DNA of 64,000 nucleotides, taken from contig JAGUCH010000002.1 of the NCBI GenBank assembly GCA_019096065.1, positions 12,350,501 through 12,414,500 on the forward strand, in the 5' to 3' direction. A program made the position numbers and the translations under genes. Below, piece after piece: positions 1 through 10,800 of the stretch. Numbering within the stretch: position 1 is the first letter of the stretch; each line of letters starts with the position of its first letter. Source of the stretch: Paracyclopina nana (lineage: Eukaryota; Arthropoda; Copepoda; Cyclopoida; Cyclopettidae). Under the pieces are notes generated by a model. That model had not been told where the DNA came from, ran no database searches, and saw nothing but the letters and a program-made list of their open reading frames with translations.

Positions 1-358
1 TATGTAGAAATATAAGCGTTAGCATGCTGATATTAGAAGAGTACTGAATATGCTTGTGCTACTTGGATCATGATGGCTGTTGAGCAAATGATATCGATTG
101 TCCTCTCGTTAGAATCTTTTATACTTTTCGCTGCTTCCAATTGGATGTTTATTGGATCTGGGGTTTTGCTTCGAAAAATGCCTGACCTGATTTTTTATTT
201 GACCAAGAAGAGCAATAGAATTGCTTGGTCAGGCTGTAAGAAACGTCAACTTTAGTTATGTTTTATTGCCATGTTCTTTACTCTGCTACTCGCATTTGCA
301 TTGTAAGGAAGTCATGCTCTGATCAAGGCTTCTTTCAATCACTTCCTCATCTTTTCAG

Positions 359-1186
359 GGAATTTATTCACCAGTCCCTCTCGTTGAGGACTTGGAAAGT
401 GTTTGCCTCTGTGTCAAGCCCAACTATCAAGTGGACCACGAGACTCACCCTGATGAGAGACTCCGGGCAGTGTCAACCAAAGACATTTTCTTTTTCTCCG
501 ACGGCTCAGTCATTTTCTGGAATGTGCCTCATCTGGAGCGGGACACTGTGTTGAACTTTCTCAGATCAAGTCGTGTCATAGAAGACGAGCCCTTTGAGGA
601 AGCCACAATTTTGGAGGAGTCGGAAATGATGACATACGCGTGCACAAACCCTGAAACGAATGGCCACACTCACTTCTCGAAAGGTGCAATCAAAATTTGT
701 CCAGACCAGTCCGAAGACAACCGACTGTTGGAGAAATACGCATTTTCTAATGCGATAGCCAGCTCTGTAAAGCTAGGCATGCTCGAGTCCAAATTGGATC
801 GGATCATTGACTCCATAGAGTTCGTCGCCGAGGATCTCAAGCAGGGTGGCATTCAAATGAGCCAAGGCGAAGTCTTGAAAAAAACGGGGGAAATATTCGC
901 CCTGCGGCACGTGGTGAACCTTTCGTCTGATTTGCTCGACACTCCAGATTTTTACTGGGACCGTGAAAACCTGGAAAATTTGTTTCATGTCACGTGCGCT
1001 CATCTGGCCATAGGAAAACGCACACGAGTGATGAATGAAAAGCTGACCCATTTGCATGACCTCATGGCGCTCTTGACCACCCATTTGAATGACAAGCACC
1101 ACGTGCGGCTTGAGTGGTTTATCATTGTTCTCATCATGATAGAGGTCGTGTTCGAAGTGATGCATTTTGCAGAGAGATACTTCTAG
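359..1186 (+). CDS. RMND1: RMND1-like protein (DUF155), 3' part
   Basis: Last coding exon of an RMND1 homologue, a mitochondrial inner-membrane protein needed for mitochondrial translation. The exon opens after a 3' splice site (cttttcag, ending 358) and runs 275 codons to a TAG at 1184-1186. The FFFSDGSVIFWNV, ENLFHVTCAHLAIG and TPDFYWDRENLE stretches match the conserved DUF155 core, and the protein ends with the usual C-terminal membrane helix (residues like RLEWFIIVLIMIEVVFEV). The N-terminal targeting part lies in exons upstream of the window; nothing in 1-358 reads as one of them, so 1-358 is taken as intron. No clear AATAAA is visible just after the stop. Confidence 0.93.
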   Translation, partial: GIYSPVPLVEDLESVCLCVKPNYQVDHETHPDERLRAVSTKDIFFFSDGSVIFWNVPHLERDTVLNFLRSSRVIEDEPFEEATILEESEMMTYACTNPETNGHTHFSKGAIKICPDQSEDNRLLEKYAFSNAIASSVKLGMLESKLDRIIDSIEFVAEDLKQGGIQMSQGEVLKKTGEIFALRHVVNLSSDLLDTPDFYWDRENLENLFHVTCAHLAIGKRTRVMNEKLTHLHDLMALLTTHLNDKHHVRLEWFIIVLIMIEVVFEVMHFAERYF

Positions 1187-1458
1187 CTTGCTCTACCTAA
1201 TTTCAGCTCTGACTCTGTTTGAATTATATAACGCTCAGATTTATTTCTTTGTAAAATCGATGCGCTCCCTCAAAGTTGTTTACTGGCAAATGGGGTGTAA
1301 TTTGATGGGTGTATGACCAGTTTTTCGTTGTCACGTTGTCACGTGTGCTCATTGTTGCGGCACGTTCATGTATCAATGAGCAAGGGCAGCATATTTGAAG
1401 ACTTCCCCGCACTCATAAATGCACCATATATGATCCGGTCCTTCTAGCTTTGCATTCA

Positions 1459-1517
1459 TATAAAAGGACAATTCCAGCTCAGCAGTTTAGTTTCTCGCAA
1501 AAAATCTAGACAGTCAA
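1459..1517 (+). promoter_or_regulatory. TATA promoter and 5' UTR exon of small coiled-coil gene
   Basis: TATAAAAGG at 1459 is followed about 25-30 bp downstream by an AG-rich start region (about 1483-1490). A short untranslated exon then ends at 1517 before a consensus donor, GTAAGT. The intron 1518-1732 ends in a T-rich AG two bases before the ATG. Confidence 0.6.
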
Positions 1518-1734
1518 GTAAGTATTGAAATAAACGAGTTCTACGAAGCTCTTCAATTTCAACAATTTTTGCTGGAATTGGTAATTAAAGTCATGGAATA
1601 CGAAGGAAAATGGGTATTCATGCTCCTGAGTTTTCATAAAAAATATAATTATCATCAAAACATTTTAACTACGCCCAATTATGCTAAAAAGCTAAAAATT
1701 CCGTTACCACAAGACCATAGTTCTACTTTTAGCC

Positions 1735-1989
1735 ATGCCTTCCGACCAAGATGAAGAAGCTCGACTGAAGCAACTAATGTATGAAAACGAGCAGCTGAAA
1801 AAAGCTCAAGCAGAGGCTGACAGGAGGTTGGAGTAAGTGCCGTAAACTACATAAAAAGTATGGCTTCGTATTTCTAATTTGAATGCTTTTTTCAGGGAGG
1901 CCAGACGGCGCAAAGAAGAGTCGGAAAGACGCGTTACTGCTGTTCAAGCTGAGCTCAATCGTCTGAAGCAATCCCGCGGTGATAATTGA
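1735..1989 (+). CDS. 63-aa charged coiled-coil protein
   Basis: Two coding exons, 1735-1832 and 1896-1989, joined by a 63-nt intron (GTAAGT...TTTTTTCAG) in phase 2. The product is about 63 residues, starts MPSDQDEEARLKQLM and ends RLKQSRGDN. It is almost entirely a Glu/Lys/Arg/Gln-rich amphipathic helix with leucines in heptad-like spacing, so a coiled coil is likely. The gene has its own TATA promoter, a 5' UTR intron and an AATAAA at 2040-2045, which argues that it is a real gene despite its size. I do not recognise the family. It could be a short relative of a larger coiled-coil protein. Confidence 0.7.
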
Positions 1990-2232
1990 TGGCTAGTACA
2001 CTCAGACTATTTTAGGCTATTTTTCTAGAAGCTTGAATGAATAAAATGTCATGACAGCATTTTTGATTTGTGGTCGCATGTGTTCAAGGCTTCATTACTT
2101 CAACCACCTGAGTTGCAAAAAGGAGAAGGCAGACTTGCGTCGAAAACCAAATGAAGTTTTCTCGAAATAATGCCCTTTTCGAAATTTTCTCAAATTTGAA
2201 ACATTAGAGTTGCTTTGGTAAAGAATAATAGT

Positions 2233-2420
2233 TCCCTACCGCCTCAGCAAAAGTTAGACCCCAAGAAAAATCCCTGAGAGGTCGGGAAAAATTTGAGAAC
2301 CGAGCAACTATTTTTCATCCGAGCGCAGCGAGGAAATGAAAAATGTGCGAGGTTCTCAAATTTTTCCCGGCCGATCAGGGATTTTTCGAGGGGTCTAACT
2401 TTTGCTGAGGGTGGTAGGGA
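2233..2420. repeat. Perfect-looking foldback hairpin (~190 bp)
   Basis: The arm starting TCCCTACCGCCTCAGCAAAA at 2233 returns inverted as TTTTGCTGAGGGTGGTAGGGA ending at 2420. The inner part (GAGAACC...GGTTCTC and TTTTCAT...ATGAAAA) is also palindromic, so nearly the whole segment folds on itself. No protein-coding content is visible. Confidence 0.85.
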
Positions 2421-2425
2421 TTCAT

Positions 2426-3145
2426 TTTTCTCTACCGGTAACCGAAAATCCCAGGTTGGTTGAAATTCCAAGACAAGCACGACTTATTATTTCGATCTAT
2501 TTTAAAGTGACCTAAGTCAACTCGCGCTCGCTCGCTTGGCTGGTCTGTGGCCAGTGGCCACTACCCACTGACTCATCAAAATTCAGCACTCTACTGGCTT
2601 CTAGCTGAAATGCTGAATACTGAAACTCAGTTAGAAGTTAGAATCACCGCCGATCGACGCCATTGCACATTTTTAACCGGCAGCGTCTTCCGCCCCTGGC
2701 AGCGTCTCCCGCACCCGGCAGCGTCTCCCGCCCCCATCAGCGTCTCCCGCACCCAGCAGCGTCTTTAAATTCAAATTGAGGCTGCTCAAGACCAAGACGG
2801 CAATTTGAAGCTCCCGCACCCAGCAGCGTCTCCCTCTCCCACACCCGGCAACGTCTTTAACTGCCAATTGAGGCTGCCCAAGACCAAGACGGCAATTTGA
2901 GTTTCTCCCGCACCCGGCAGCGTCTCCCGAACACGGCAGCAACTCCCGCACATTGTTGCTACTCAAGACTATGAATTGTGTGGGAAAAAAATTCGCCTGG
3001 TGATTTTTTTTCCCGGGAAAAAAATTCCCCTGGTTAATTTTTTTCCCAATGTGTTTGTTGACATTTAGTCTTGGTAGAGAAATAAACTGAGAACTATTTG
3101 GAAATTGAAACCTAACCAGGGATTTTCGGTTACCGGTAGAGAAAA
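2426..3145. mobile_element. Non-autonomous inverted-repeat element (MITE-like)
   Basis: A roughly 40-bp terminal inverted repeat frames this segment: TCTACCGGTAACCGAAAATC near 2431 and its reverse complement GATTTTCGGTTACCGGTAGA near 3121-3140. After the shared core the arms diverge by a few bases. The interior is a GC-rich tandem array plus two copies of a GGGAAAAAAATTC..TTTTTTCCC palindrome (about 2981-3046). No transposase is present. I could not settle a target-site duplication, so the superfamily is open. Confidence 0.6.
2684..2960. repeat. GC-rich composite tandem repeat
   Basis: Repeats of about 19-20 bp built on CAGCGTCTCCCGCACCCGG. They are interrupted twice by a roughly 45-bp block (ATTGAGGCTGCTCAAGACC..GGCAATTTGA, near 2770 and 2857), making a higher-order unit of about 100 bp. 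It lies inside the inverted-repeat element. Confidence 0.8.
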
Positions 3146-3817
3146 TATTTTTTGGCATTCTAAGGACTTTTGTATTTGTATTCACATAAGTATCATAACA
3201 ATAACATTGATGTAGGGCGATCCCAGCGGCCTTTATGGGCAACATTTGTGATTTTCAGCTGACACTGCTCGAGCCAAAAAACTGAGTTAGCGCGTTTTTG
3301 CGACTCGTAAAGTAGTTCGAAATAAAGACCCAAGCACAGAAGAGTTATCAATTTTTGTGAAGGATTACTTTATGACGGTAAAATAAAATGGTTTTAAATC
3401 TATTGTACCCAATAAAACTTAAAACATCAAGACGTTAGAGTCCTGAAGCTATGCATTTGTAAAAACAAAGTAACCATTTACTATAGCTATTTGCCCTAAA
3501 TAAAGTGGCTCGACTAATGCATACAAAATGTGATTTTGAACTCGGCTCACAAGTGTTTCTTCAAAAAACTCGGTAGATGGAGTGTCTTTGTTATGATGCT
3601 GCTGTCTATTGTATTACTGCTTCAAAGACCCTTTGCATGTTAGTTGAGTTAGAGACCTTTCTTATGAAGATTTTTCGGAGCTTCACTAATAAGTACTAAC
3701 AGTCTAATTTAGCTGGCGCAGATTCTTCTGAATTTCAATGAATGTAGCATAATAGAAGCTGCGGAATTCGTTCTAACAACCAAGTGTGCAATCCAGTAAT
3801 AGCAGTTGGCTTGCTGG

Positions 3818-3851
3818 TATAAAAGAACCCTAAACTAGATTTTCGTTCAGT
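3818..3851 (+). promoter_or_regulatory. TATA box and initiator
   Basis: TATAAAA at 3818-3824 and an arthropod initiator TCAGT at 3847-3851, with the A 31 bp from the TATA start. It directly precedes the secreted-protein gene. Confidence 0.75.
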
Positions 3852-3871
3852 CAGCACAAGTAACCCTTGAA

Positions 3872-4396
3872 ATGACCATGAAACTCATCATCATTGCCGC
3901 TGTCTTGGTTGTCCAAGCTTTGGCTGAATTCAGTTGCCCACCCAATGACATCTGCCCCAAGGGAAGTTGCCTTTTCATAGTGAAGCCTAATAAAGATGGG
4001 AGTTGTCCAGATGATCTGCCAACTGTTCCTAAGCCTGGTGGCTTGGACATAAACCCATGTGAATCTGTTAGTATAGTTAGATAGTTAAATATCATACGTA
4101 TGCTTATTGATGTCTTTGCAATATTTCAGAAAAATCCCCTAAAAGAGCTTTGTGCAATTTGCGTGGAGTTCGGACCTCAAGGAAGCTTCAATACATCAAT
4201 AAATTCTCAAGTGGACTCCAAAACTTGTCAAGTTGGATGCGATGACAACAATGAACCCACATGCACGTTCAAAGCTACCCAACCCAAAAATGAAATTGCT
4301 ATTGCTAGAGACTTGGCAGAACTTGATGAACGTTGGGCCATCATCATTAGAATCAGGATTGGTCGTTGGACAGTTATAATCATTATTCATGATTAA
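3872..4396 (+). CDS. Small secreted cysteine-containing protein, 153 aa
   Basis: Exons 3872-4066 and 4130-4396 join in phase 0 (GTTAGT donor, TTTCAG acceptor, 63-nt intron). The product has a clear signal peptide (LIIIAAVLVVQALA) followed by about ten cysteines, including CPPNDICPKGSC, CAICVEFG and CQVGCDD. This looks like a compact disulfide-rich extracellular domain. The last 25 residues are odd: alternating Ile/Arg (IIIRIRIGRW) then IIII before the stop, which looks strand-like or membrane-seeking. The promoter is a textbook TATA/initiator pair and an AATAAA lies at 4418-4423. The family is not recognised; a cuticle, immune or venom-like secreted peptide are all possible. The region 4424-4800 holds nothing I can support. 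Confidence 0.75.
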
Positions 4397-4804
4397 CTAA
4401 TTAAATGATAAGCAAATAATAAACTTTATAATACCTTTTAATAAAAGGGCGCCCTATTTTACTGAAATAGACATCTCCTTTAGCAGCAATTGATTGAAAT
4501 GTTCTCAATATGAAATCAACTCAATATAGCTATTTACCTGCATCTTGTCAAGGCTCCTTATGTGGATTTCCCCCTTGCAATGGGAAAAAAGTGAAGAAAG
4601 CTTTGAAGTAAAAAAGCTCAATTGCGGACGTTAATTAACAATATCAAATTTTATTCTTCTCATGAAATGAACTAATTTAAGTCGACATAGTATCTATTAG
4701 GTAAAGGGAATATTGCATAGCTACCTTAAAATACCATGCAATAAAGATGATTGCATAGTATCTGACATTATTGCACTTGTGAGAATAAATGATGTATATA
4801 CTTT

Positions 4805-7800
4805 TTAAGTTTCTCGTATGCTGGAATCAGGTCCTGATTTGGGCACCCATTCACTCTCATCCATTGATGCACTCACATCAGTCCTTTCTAATTCACCAGA
4901 CTTGAGCTTTCTAAGAGGGCGCCAAGTTTTGCCATCTCTGTCAAGGTTGTAGTGCTTCAATGCAAAGTCTTTTGAGTCAACTTCAGAATCATGAGTATTA
5001 GTGGGAGGAGTGAGCTCCTCCAGGTTGAGGGTTGCACTTTCAGGGTCAGCAATCATTTTGGATTGCCTCTCCTCGTTGTAGTTTTCAAAGTTGATGAAGG
5101 CAATTGGTCTGTTTCCCTCAACATGTTGATCATTTGCATCCTCTCCGTGATTGCTCATTCTGTACCCTTCAGGTTCATCAATATTCACATTACTGCCCTC
5201 AGAAAAGTCTATGGCTTTGTACATTGGGAATGAAGTATTGATAATCATAGAGGAGGCTCCAAAGTCAGCATCTTCAACAACTTCTTCATCTACTTCAAGG
5301 CCTCTTTGATTAGAGCCAGCAAAAAGTGCAGCTACTTCAGAGGCAGTTTTTTCACCTAAACGCTTTCCTCTCTCCTCAGGAGCATCAACAATCATGTGAT
5401 GGTTTTGTGATGAAGCAAAAGGCATGTCATGGTGGGGCGAACTTTGTTTAGGCTCCTCTTGAGTTGCTGATGGAACACTATCACAGATGTTCATAATTTG
5501 ACACAAGCTACCTCCACCCTCACTCTCAGATTTCTTCCTTCTCCTTGGTCTGTTCTTCCTTTTTCTAAGAGCAAGAGGCTGGGGCTGAACTGGGGCTGCT
5601 ACTGATGAAGGCAAAGGGTTCAGCAGTTGAGACTTGCTCTGACCCAATAGCTTGCTCAGCATGCTGAGACTATCCTCACCAGAATCACTCCTCCTGTTTC
5701 CAAGCAGATTGGAGAGCACTAAATCATCAAGAATTAGGCTGTCTAACTCTACATCTGAGCCAGTGAGAAGGTTGAGGCCAGAATTTGAATCAAATAGACC
5801 AGAGTCCACATTGTTTTGGACTTCAGAAATGGTATCGATGGGAGGTGGTACATTGAGGTTGGTTGCCTGGGTGGGGCTAACTCCTTTTTCAAGCAGCAGT
5901 AGATCAAGGTTGAGGTCATAGAACTCTGTGGCATCTTCACACTTGACATTGTACCACCAGTCACATACTCTATGCTTCTGGTTAAAGATGGTTCCCCTAG
6001 GACACAAAAAAGATGATTGCCTCTTCCCTGACTCACAAACATGGAAAACCTAAAAAAATAAAACCAATTCATCAACAATATTGAATGAGCAATAGTGATT
6101 AATAGTACCTGGCAAGAAGTAAAGGTGTCAGCATAGAAACCTTCAAGCAGAAAATTTTCACAAGAGAAATCAGTTGCTGGGATAGTCTTAAAGTCAGGGT
6201 AGTCCACACCTGGCTTACCAGGAATTTTTCCATCCTGACCACTTTGGGTTCTTATATTTGATTGAAGTTGTTGCAGAACTGAGGGTTGGAGCTTCTCTAG
6301 GAATGGCAAGAAACTTGAGGGCTGTGGTGGAAGAGAATTTACTGATGGGACAGTTGGTATAGGGGGCAGTTGAGGTCCTTTTGGCTTCTCCACAAGTTTA
6401 GCTAACTTTTTAACCTCATCTCTAAGCTCCTCAAGCTCCTTCAAAGACTTCTTTCTATCAACATCAACAAGCTTTGCAAGACCAAGGAAAGGCTGCTCTG
6501 TCAATTGCTCTGCAATGTCTCCAACTTGTTCTGGAACAGAATTAGGGCTTGGAGGACTTGGGAGACCAGCATCATCAAGAATGTCTATAGTGCCAAACTC
6601 ATCAACCTCAGAGATAAGTGGTGCATCAAAGGCATCCTCAGGCCTTACAAAATTCTTAGGAACATCAAATTTTGTCTTGGGTGGGATATAGTGCTCTTTT
6701 GTTCTGCCGGGAGGAAGTACTTGGCTATTAAGAATATCCTCAATGTCTGGATTGCTTGGTCTTCTAGGCGGAGATGCATAGTCTTTTTCTCTTTGTATCC
6801 TGAATTGTTCACTGGTTGGGAATTGTGGACCTCTAGATGGCAAGCCATCATCTATGTCAGCAGGTAGAGATTCAGGATCAGGAGGACTAGGAATTTCTAA
6901 TTCCTCTTTTTCAGAGGGTGGTAAATAGTCTCCTTCATCCCCAGGGGGTATATACCCATCCCCCTTGACTGGAGCACTGACCTCCCCTGGTGCAAGGTAA
7001 TCCTTGTTAGGAGGCCTTAATTGTTGCATAGGATTAACAGGGTCCTCCAATTCAAATTCGGGATCATTTGTGCTATGTGATGGCTTCCTTGAGGGGCTTC
7101 GATACACTAAAGGATTGGTTGGTAAGTACTCTTTGGGATGAAGTTCATGATGTATTGGGTGGTACTGTCTTGGTGGAAGGTGATAATCCAAGTGCTTTGG
7201 ATATGAGCCATAGCCATCAGTATGAGTTGATAATGGCGGTGGGATATAGTCAGGCAGAGTAGGAGGAGGCCCAATAAGACTTTTGGGATTTTTGCTATGA
7301 GGCAACATGTGAGGCATAATTTTGCCATCATACCCCATCTTTTCTGCATGAACATGTGAATGTGGCAGCATATGTGGCATGATCTTGGCCTCTTCCGTAT
7401 GGTCCACTGGCAGAATATTTGGCATCACCTTTTCAAAATTGTCTTCAGGGTGATAGACTGGTGCATCTGATGAAAAATTGGGTGGCTTTGATGTCCTGAA
7501 CAGTGTGGGATGGGGATCAGGCCTTGGTGAGCCGCCATGAACCTCGTGATGTTTATCTGGCATATTGATTTGAATGTTAATGGAATGTGGACCCACTTCA
7601 GAATGATGAGTCATTGAATGGTGATCAAGTCCATTGTTCAGGGTGGCAGTTATGTGGTAATCTTGATTGTGCAAAACAGTATGAGTAGGATTTCTAGCTA
7701 TCTCAGGGGGAGCTGTGACATGGTGCTCATGATGCTCTGCTATGTGAATTGCATGCCCAATGGTTTCAATTGCAGTTGAGGGAGGAGGAAGATATTCTTT

Positions 7801-10800
7801 GCTCGGAGGTTGAAAAGAGTGAAAATTTTGATCTACCTTATGAGGTTCAACTTGAGTAGCTTGAGGAGGTATGTACTCTTTTGATGGAGGCCTATAAGAA
7901 GTCATCACATTCTGATGTATGTCCAGAACAGCTTCTGGAGTTGGAGGAGGAATGTAATCATGACTTGGGGGTAAAAACATGCCATGTGACTCAGTATTTT
8001 GTTGATAATGTATATTGGGTGGATGATTGTCATTAGATGGTGGAACCATTTGAGCATGATTTTGAGATTGATGGTGATTTGAAGGAGGGATGTAATCAGA
8101 CTGTGGTGGGGTAAGTTGTGCATTGTGCCTGTTGTTGGTGTATTGTGGTTCTTCATGGTGGCTTTTTGGGGGAATATAATCTTTTGAAGGTGGTTGGATA
8201 AGTGCACCTTGATGTGAATTTGGGTTTTTCTCAGAGTTATGTGCAAAGGCGTCATGAGAAGGAGGTACCATGGGGACCATGTGTGTCCTATCATGGTGTT
8301 TTGTAAGATCCCTATTAGATTGAGGAACCAAATAGTCAGAAGAAGGGGGTAGCAATGAAGCCCCTTCAATTGTTATTGGTGAGTCATTTGAGTGAGGCAG
8401 TGCGGGTATGTATTCATCTTGAGGAGGAACCATTGGTACTTTATCATTCCCATGAATTGGAGTTGGTGGTATGTAATCCTTTGATGGTGGGCGAAAATGT
8501 TCACCACCACTAAGGGAGCTAGGTCTAGGTAAGTGCTCTTCAGTAGGTGGAATCATAGGTACTTTTGCAGATGCAAGTGCTCCTCTTGAGAAATGTACTG
8601 GTTTCAAAGTGGTGGTGGTGTGTGCAAGTTCCAAGTGGGCATTTTTTGGTGGTAAATAATCCTTACTTGGTGGGCCAAATCTTGTCATTCCTTGGGGCAA
8701 CCCATAGCTAGATGATGGAGGTCTAAATTGGTTGAGATATCTTGGTGGGCCATAATCTGACTGTGGTGGTGACATTTCATACATATCCTTGGGAGGGTGG
8801 TAGTCCAAAGCTGGTGCCTGATACTTGTTGATGTGGTCAGGTGGAAGATAATCTATTGTTGGAGGCTGATATTTGTACATCTTATCAGGCAAATGATGCT
8901 CTTCTAATGGTGGCTGAAGATGTGACATTTTTTGTGGTGCACTATAGTCATCTGAGGGTGGTTTATATTGGGTAAACTCATTGGGAGGCAAGTATTCATT
9001 TGAGGGTGGGTGAATGATATCACTACCCTGATGGCGCAAGTAAACATTTTCATGTGCCACTTCATATCCTGACACTGGAGGAAGATAATGAGTGCTTGGC
9101 TTTTGCAAATCTTCAATTTCTTGATCAGTGTAAGAGGGCAGCTTGTAGCCTTCTGATGGCGCCAAGTAATCTCTATTTGGAGGTTGATAGTGAGTTTCCT
9201 TTTCTTCATGATTTTGATAGTTATCTTGGGGAGGTCTGAATTCAAGAGATGGTTTTGACCTGGGAAGTTGGCTTATTATTGGAAGCCCAGGCAACTCTTT
9301 AGATTCCTCAGGATTTTCTAGCTGTGGATGAGCATAGACAGAGTTTGAGGGTGGTAAATATTGTTGAGCAGGCTGCTCAGGCTCTTCCTCATTTCTACGC
9401 TTTGAAAACAGTTGACTCAAATAAAAATGTTCTTGGCCAGGAATCAAATAAGCTGGGTTAGGTGGTACATGTAACTCAGTGAATATTGGTGGCCCTGTGT
9501 GGGGAGGAAGGCAGGCATTGATGCATCCATTGAAGCAACACAGTCCAGATCCTGGACAATTGGTATCTGGCAAACCAACATTACCACATTGATGCTTGGA
9601 GTATTCACATTTGGCATTTTTGTTTGGAGGTGGACAAATTGTCCTCAAAAGATTTGGAGAACTATGCTGTGCTTTATAACCTTCCTCAGGTGGAAACAAA
9701 GACATCATCCTAGGATCTTTGGGGTAAGTATACTCTTGCTTTGGTGGATTCATGCTACCAAAATTATTTTTGAGAGGCACCAAATAATCGCCAGTTGGAG
9801 GCTTCAATTTGCTTTCATGCTCTTTCATAGGTGTTAAGTAATCTGTGTGTGGTGGTTTCAATGATGGCTGTTTTGGAAGGTGCTCTGTCTTGGGTGGCAA
9901 AAGTTGAGCCATATATTTTTGGATAGGAGATAAGTAGCTGGCTAGTTCAGGCAATAGCTGATTTGGCTCTGAATAATCTTTGTCAGGAGACTTCATTGAT
10001 GACAAATAACTTTGAGCTTCAAAGGCCACTGAAGGAGGCTTCATTTCATACATTGTTTTTGGTGGCAAATAGTCCTTGTTGGGAGCTCTATAAGCACTCA
10101 GGTAGTCAGAAATGTGGGCTTCATAGTCAGTAGTTGGAGGTTTCATGTTTTGCTTTTCAGGTGGTAAGTAACCTTGCCTTGGAGGTTGGAAAGGGCTCAT
10201 CAATTCTTTGATCTGAGATGAAGGATTATCATAGCTTGGAGGACTTGGAGCAAGGTATTCCTTTGATGGAGCTTTCATATCCTTCATAAACTCTGCCATC
10301 AAATCTAAATAGTCATACTTTGGAGGGTCACTTTCAGGTACCTTGTATTCTTCAGATGGGGGTAGGTAGCTCTTCACTGACATTGCATGCTCAAGATACT
10401 CCTTCTCAGGAGGTGATAGCTTAGCCAGGATATTTTTCATTCCTTGGTCATAGCTGCTATTTGGAGGATAAATCTTAAAGATGTGATCATCTTCTTGAGT
10501 ATTATCCTGAGTTGTACCATATTTGGGAGACAGATAGCTTTCTTTTGGAGGAGGTGTTAGATTACCCATGTGGGTTTGAATTCCCTGCTCATAGCTGTGA
10601 GCTGGAGGCTTTAAATGACTCATACTCTTATCAGCAGGTTTTTCATACAAATGAATTGGTGGTTTTAAGGTACCCATGTGAGTATGGATGGGTCCATTGT
10701 AGCTCTCGCTTGGTGGGGTCATTGTGGAATATTGACCTTGAATACCTGAGTGGTAATCTTGTTTAGGTGGAGACATAGTTGACAAGTAAGCATTCATTGG

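Noticed and set aside
773-1165. 130-codon antisense ORF under RMND1
   Set aside because: Shadow of the well-supported RMND1 exon.
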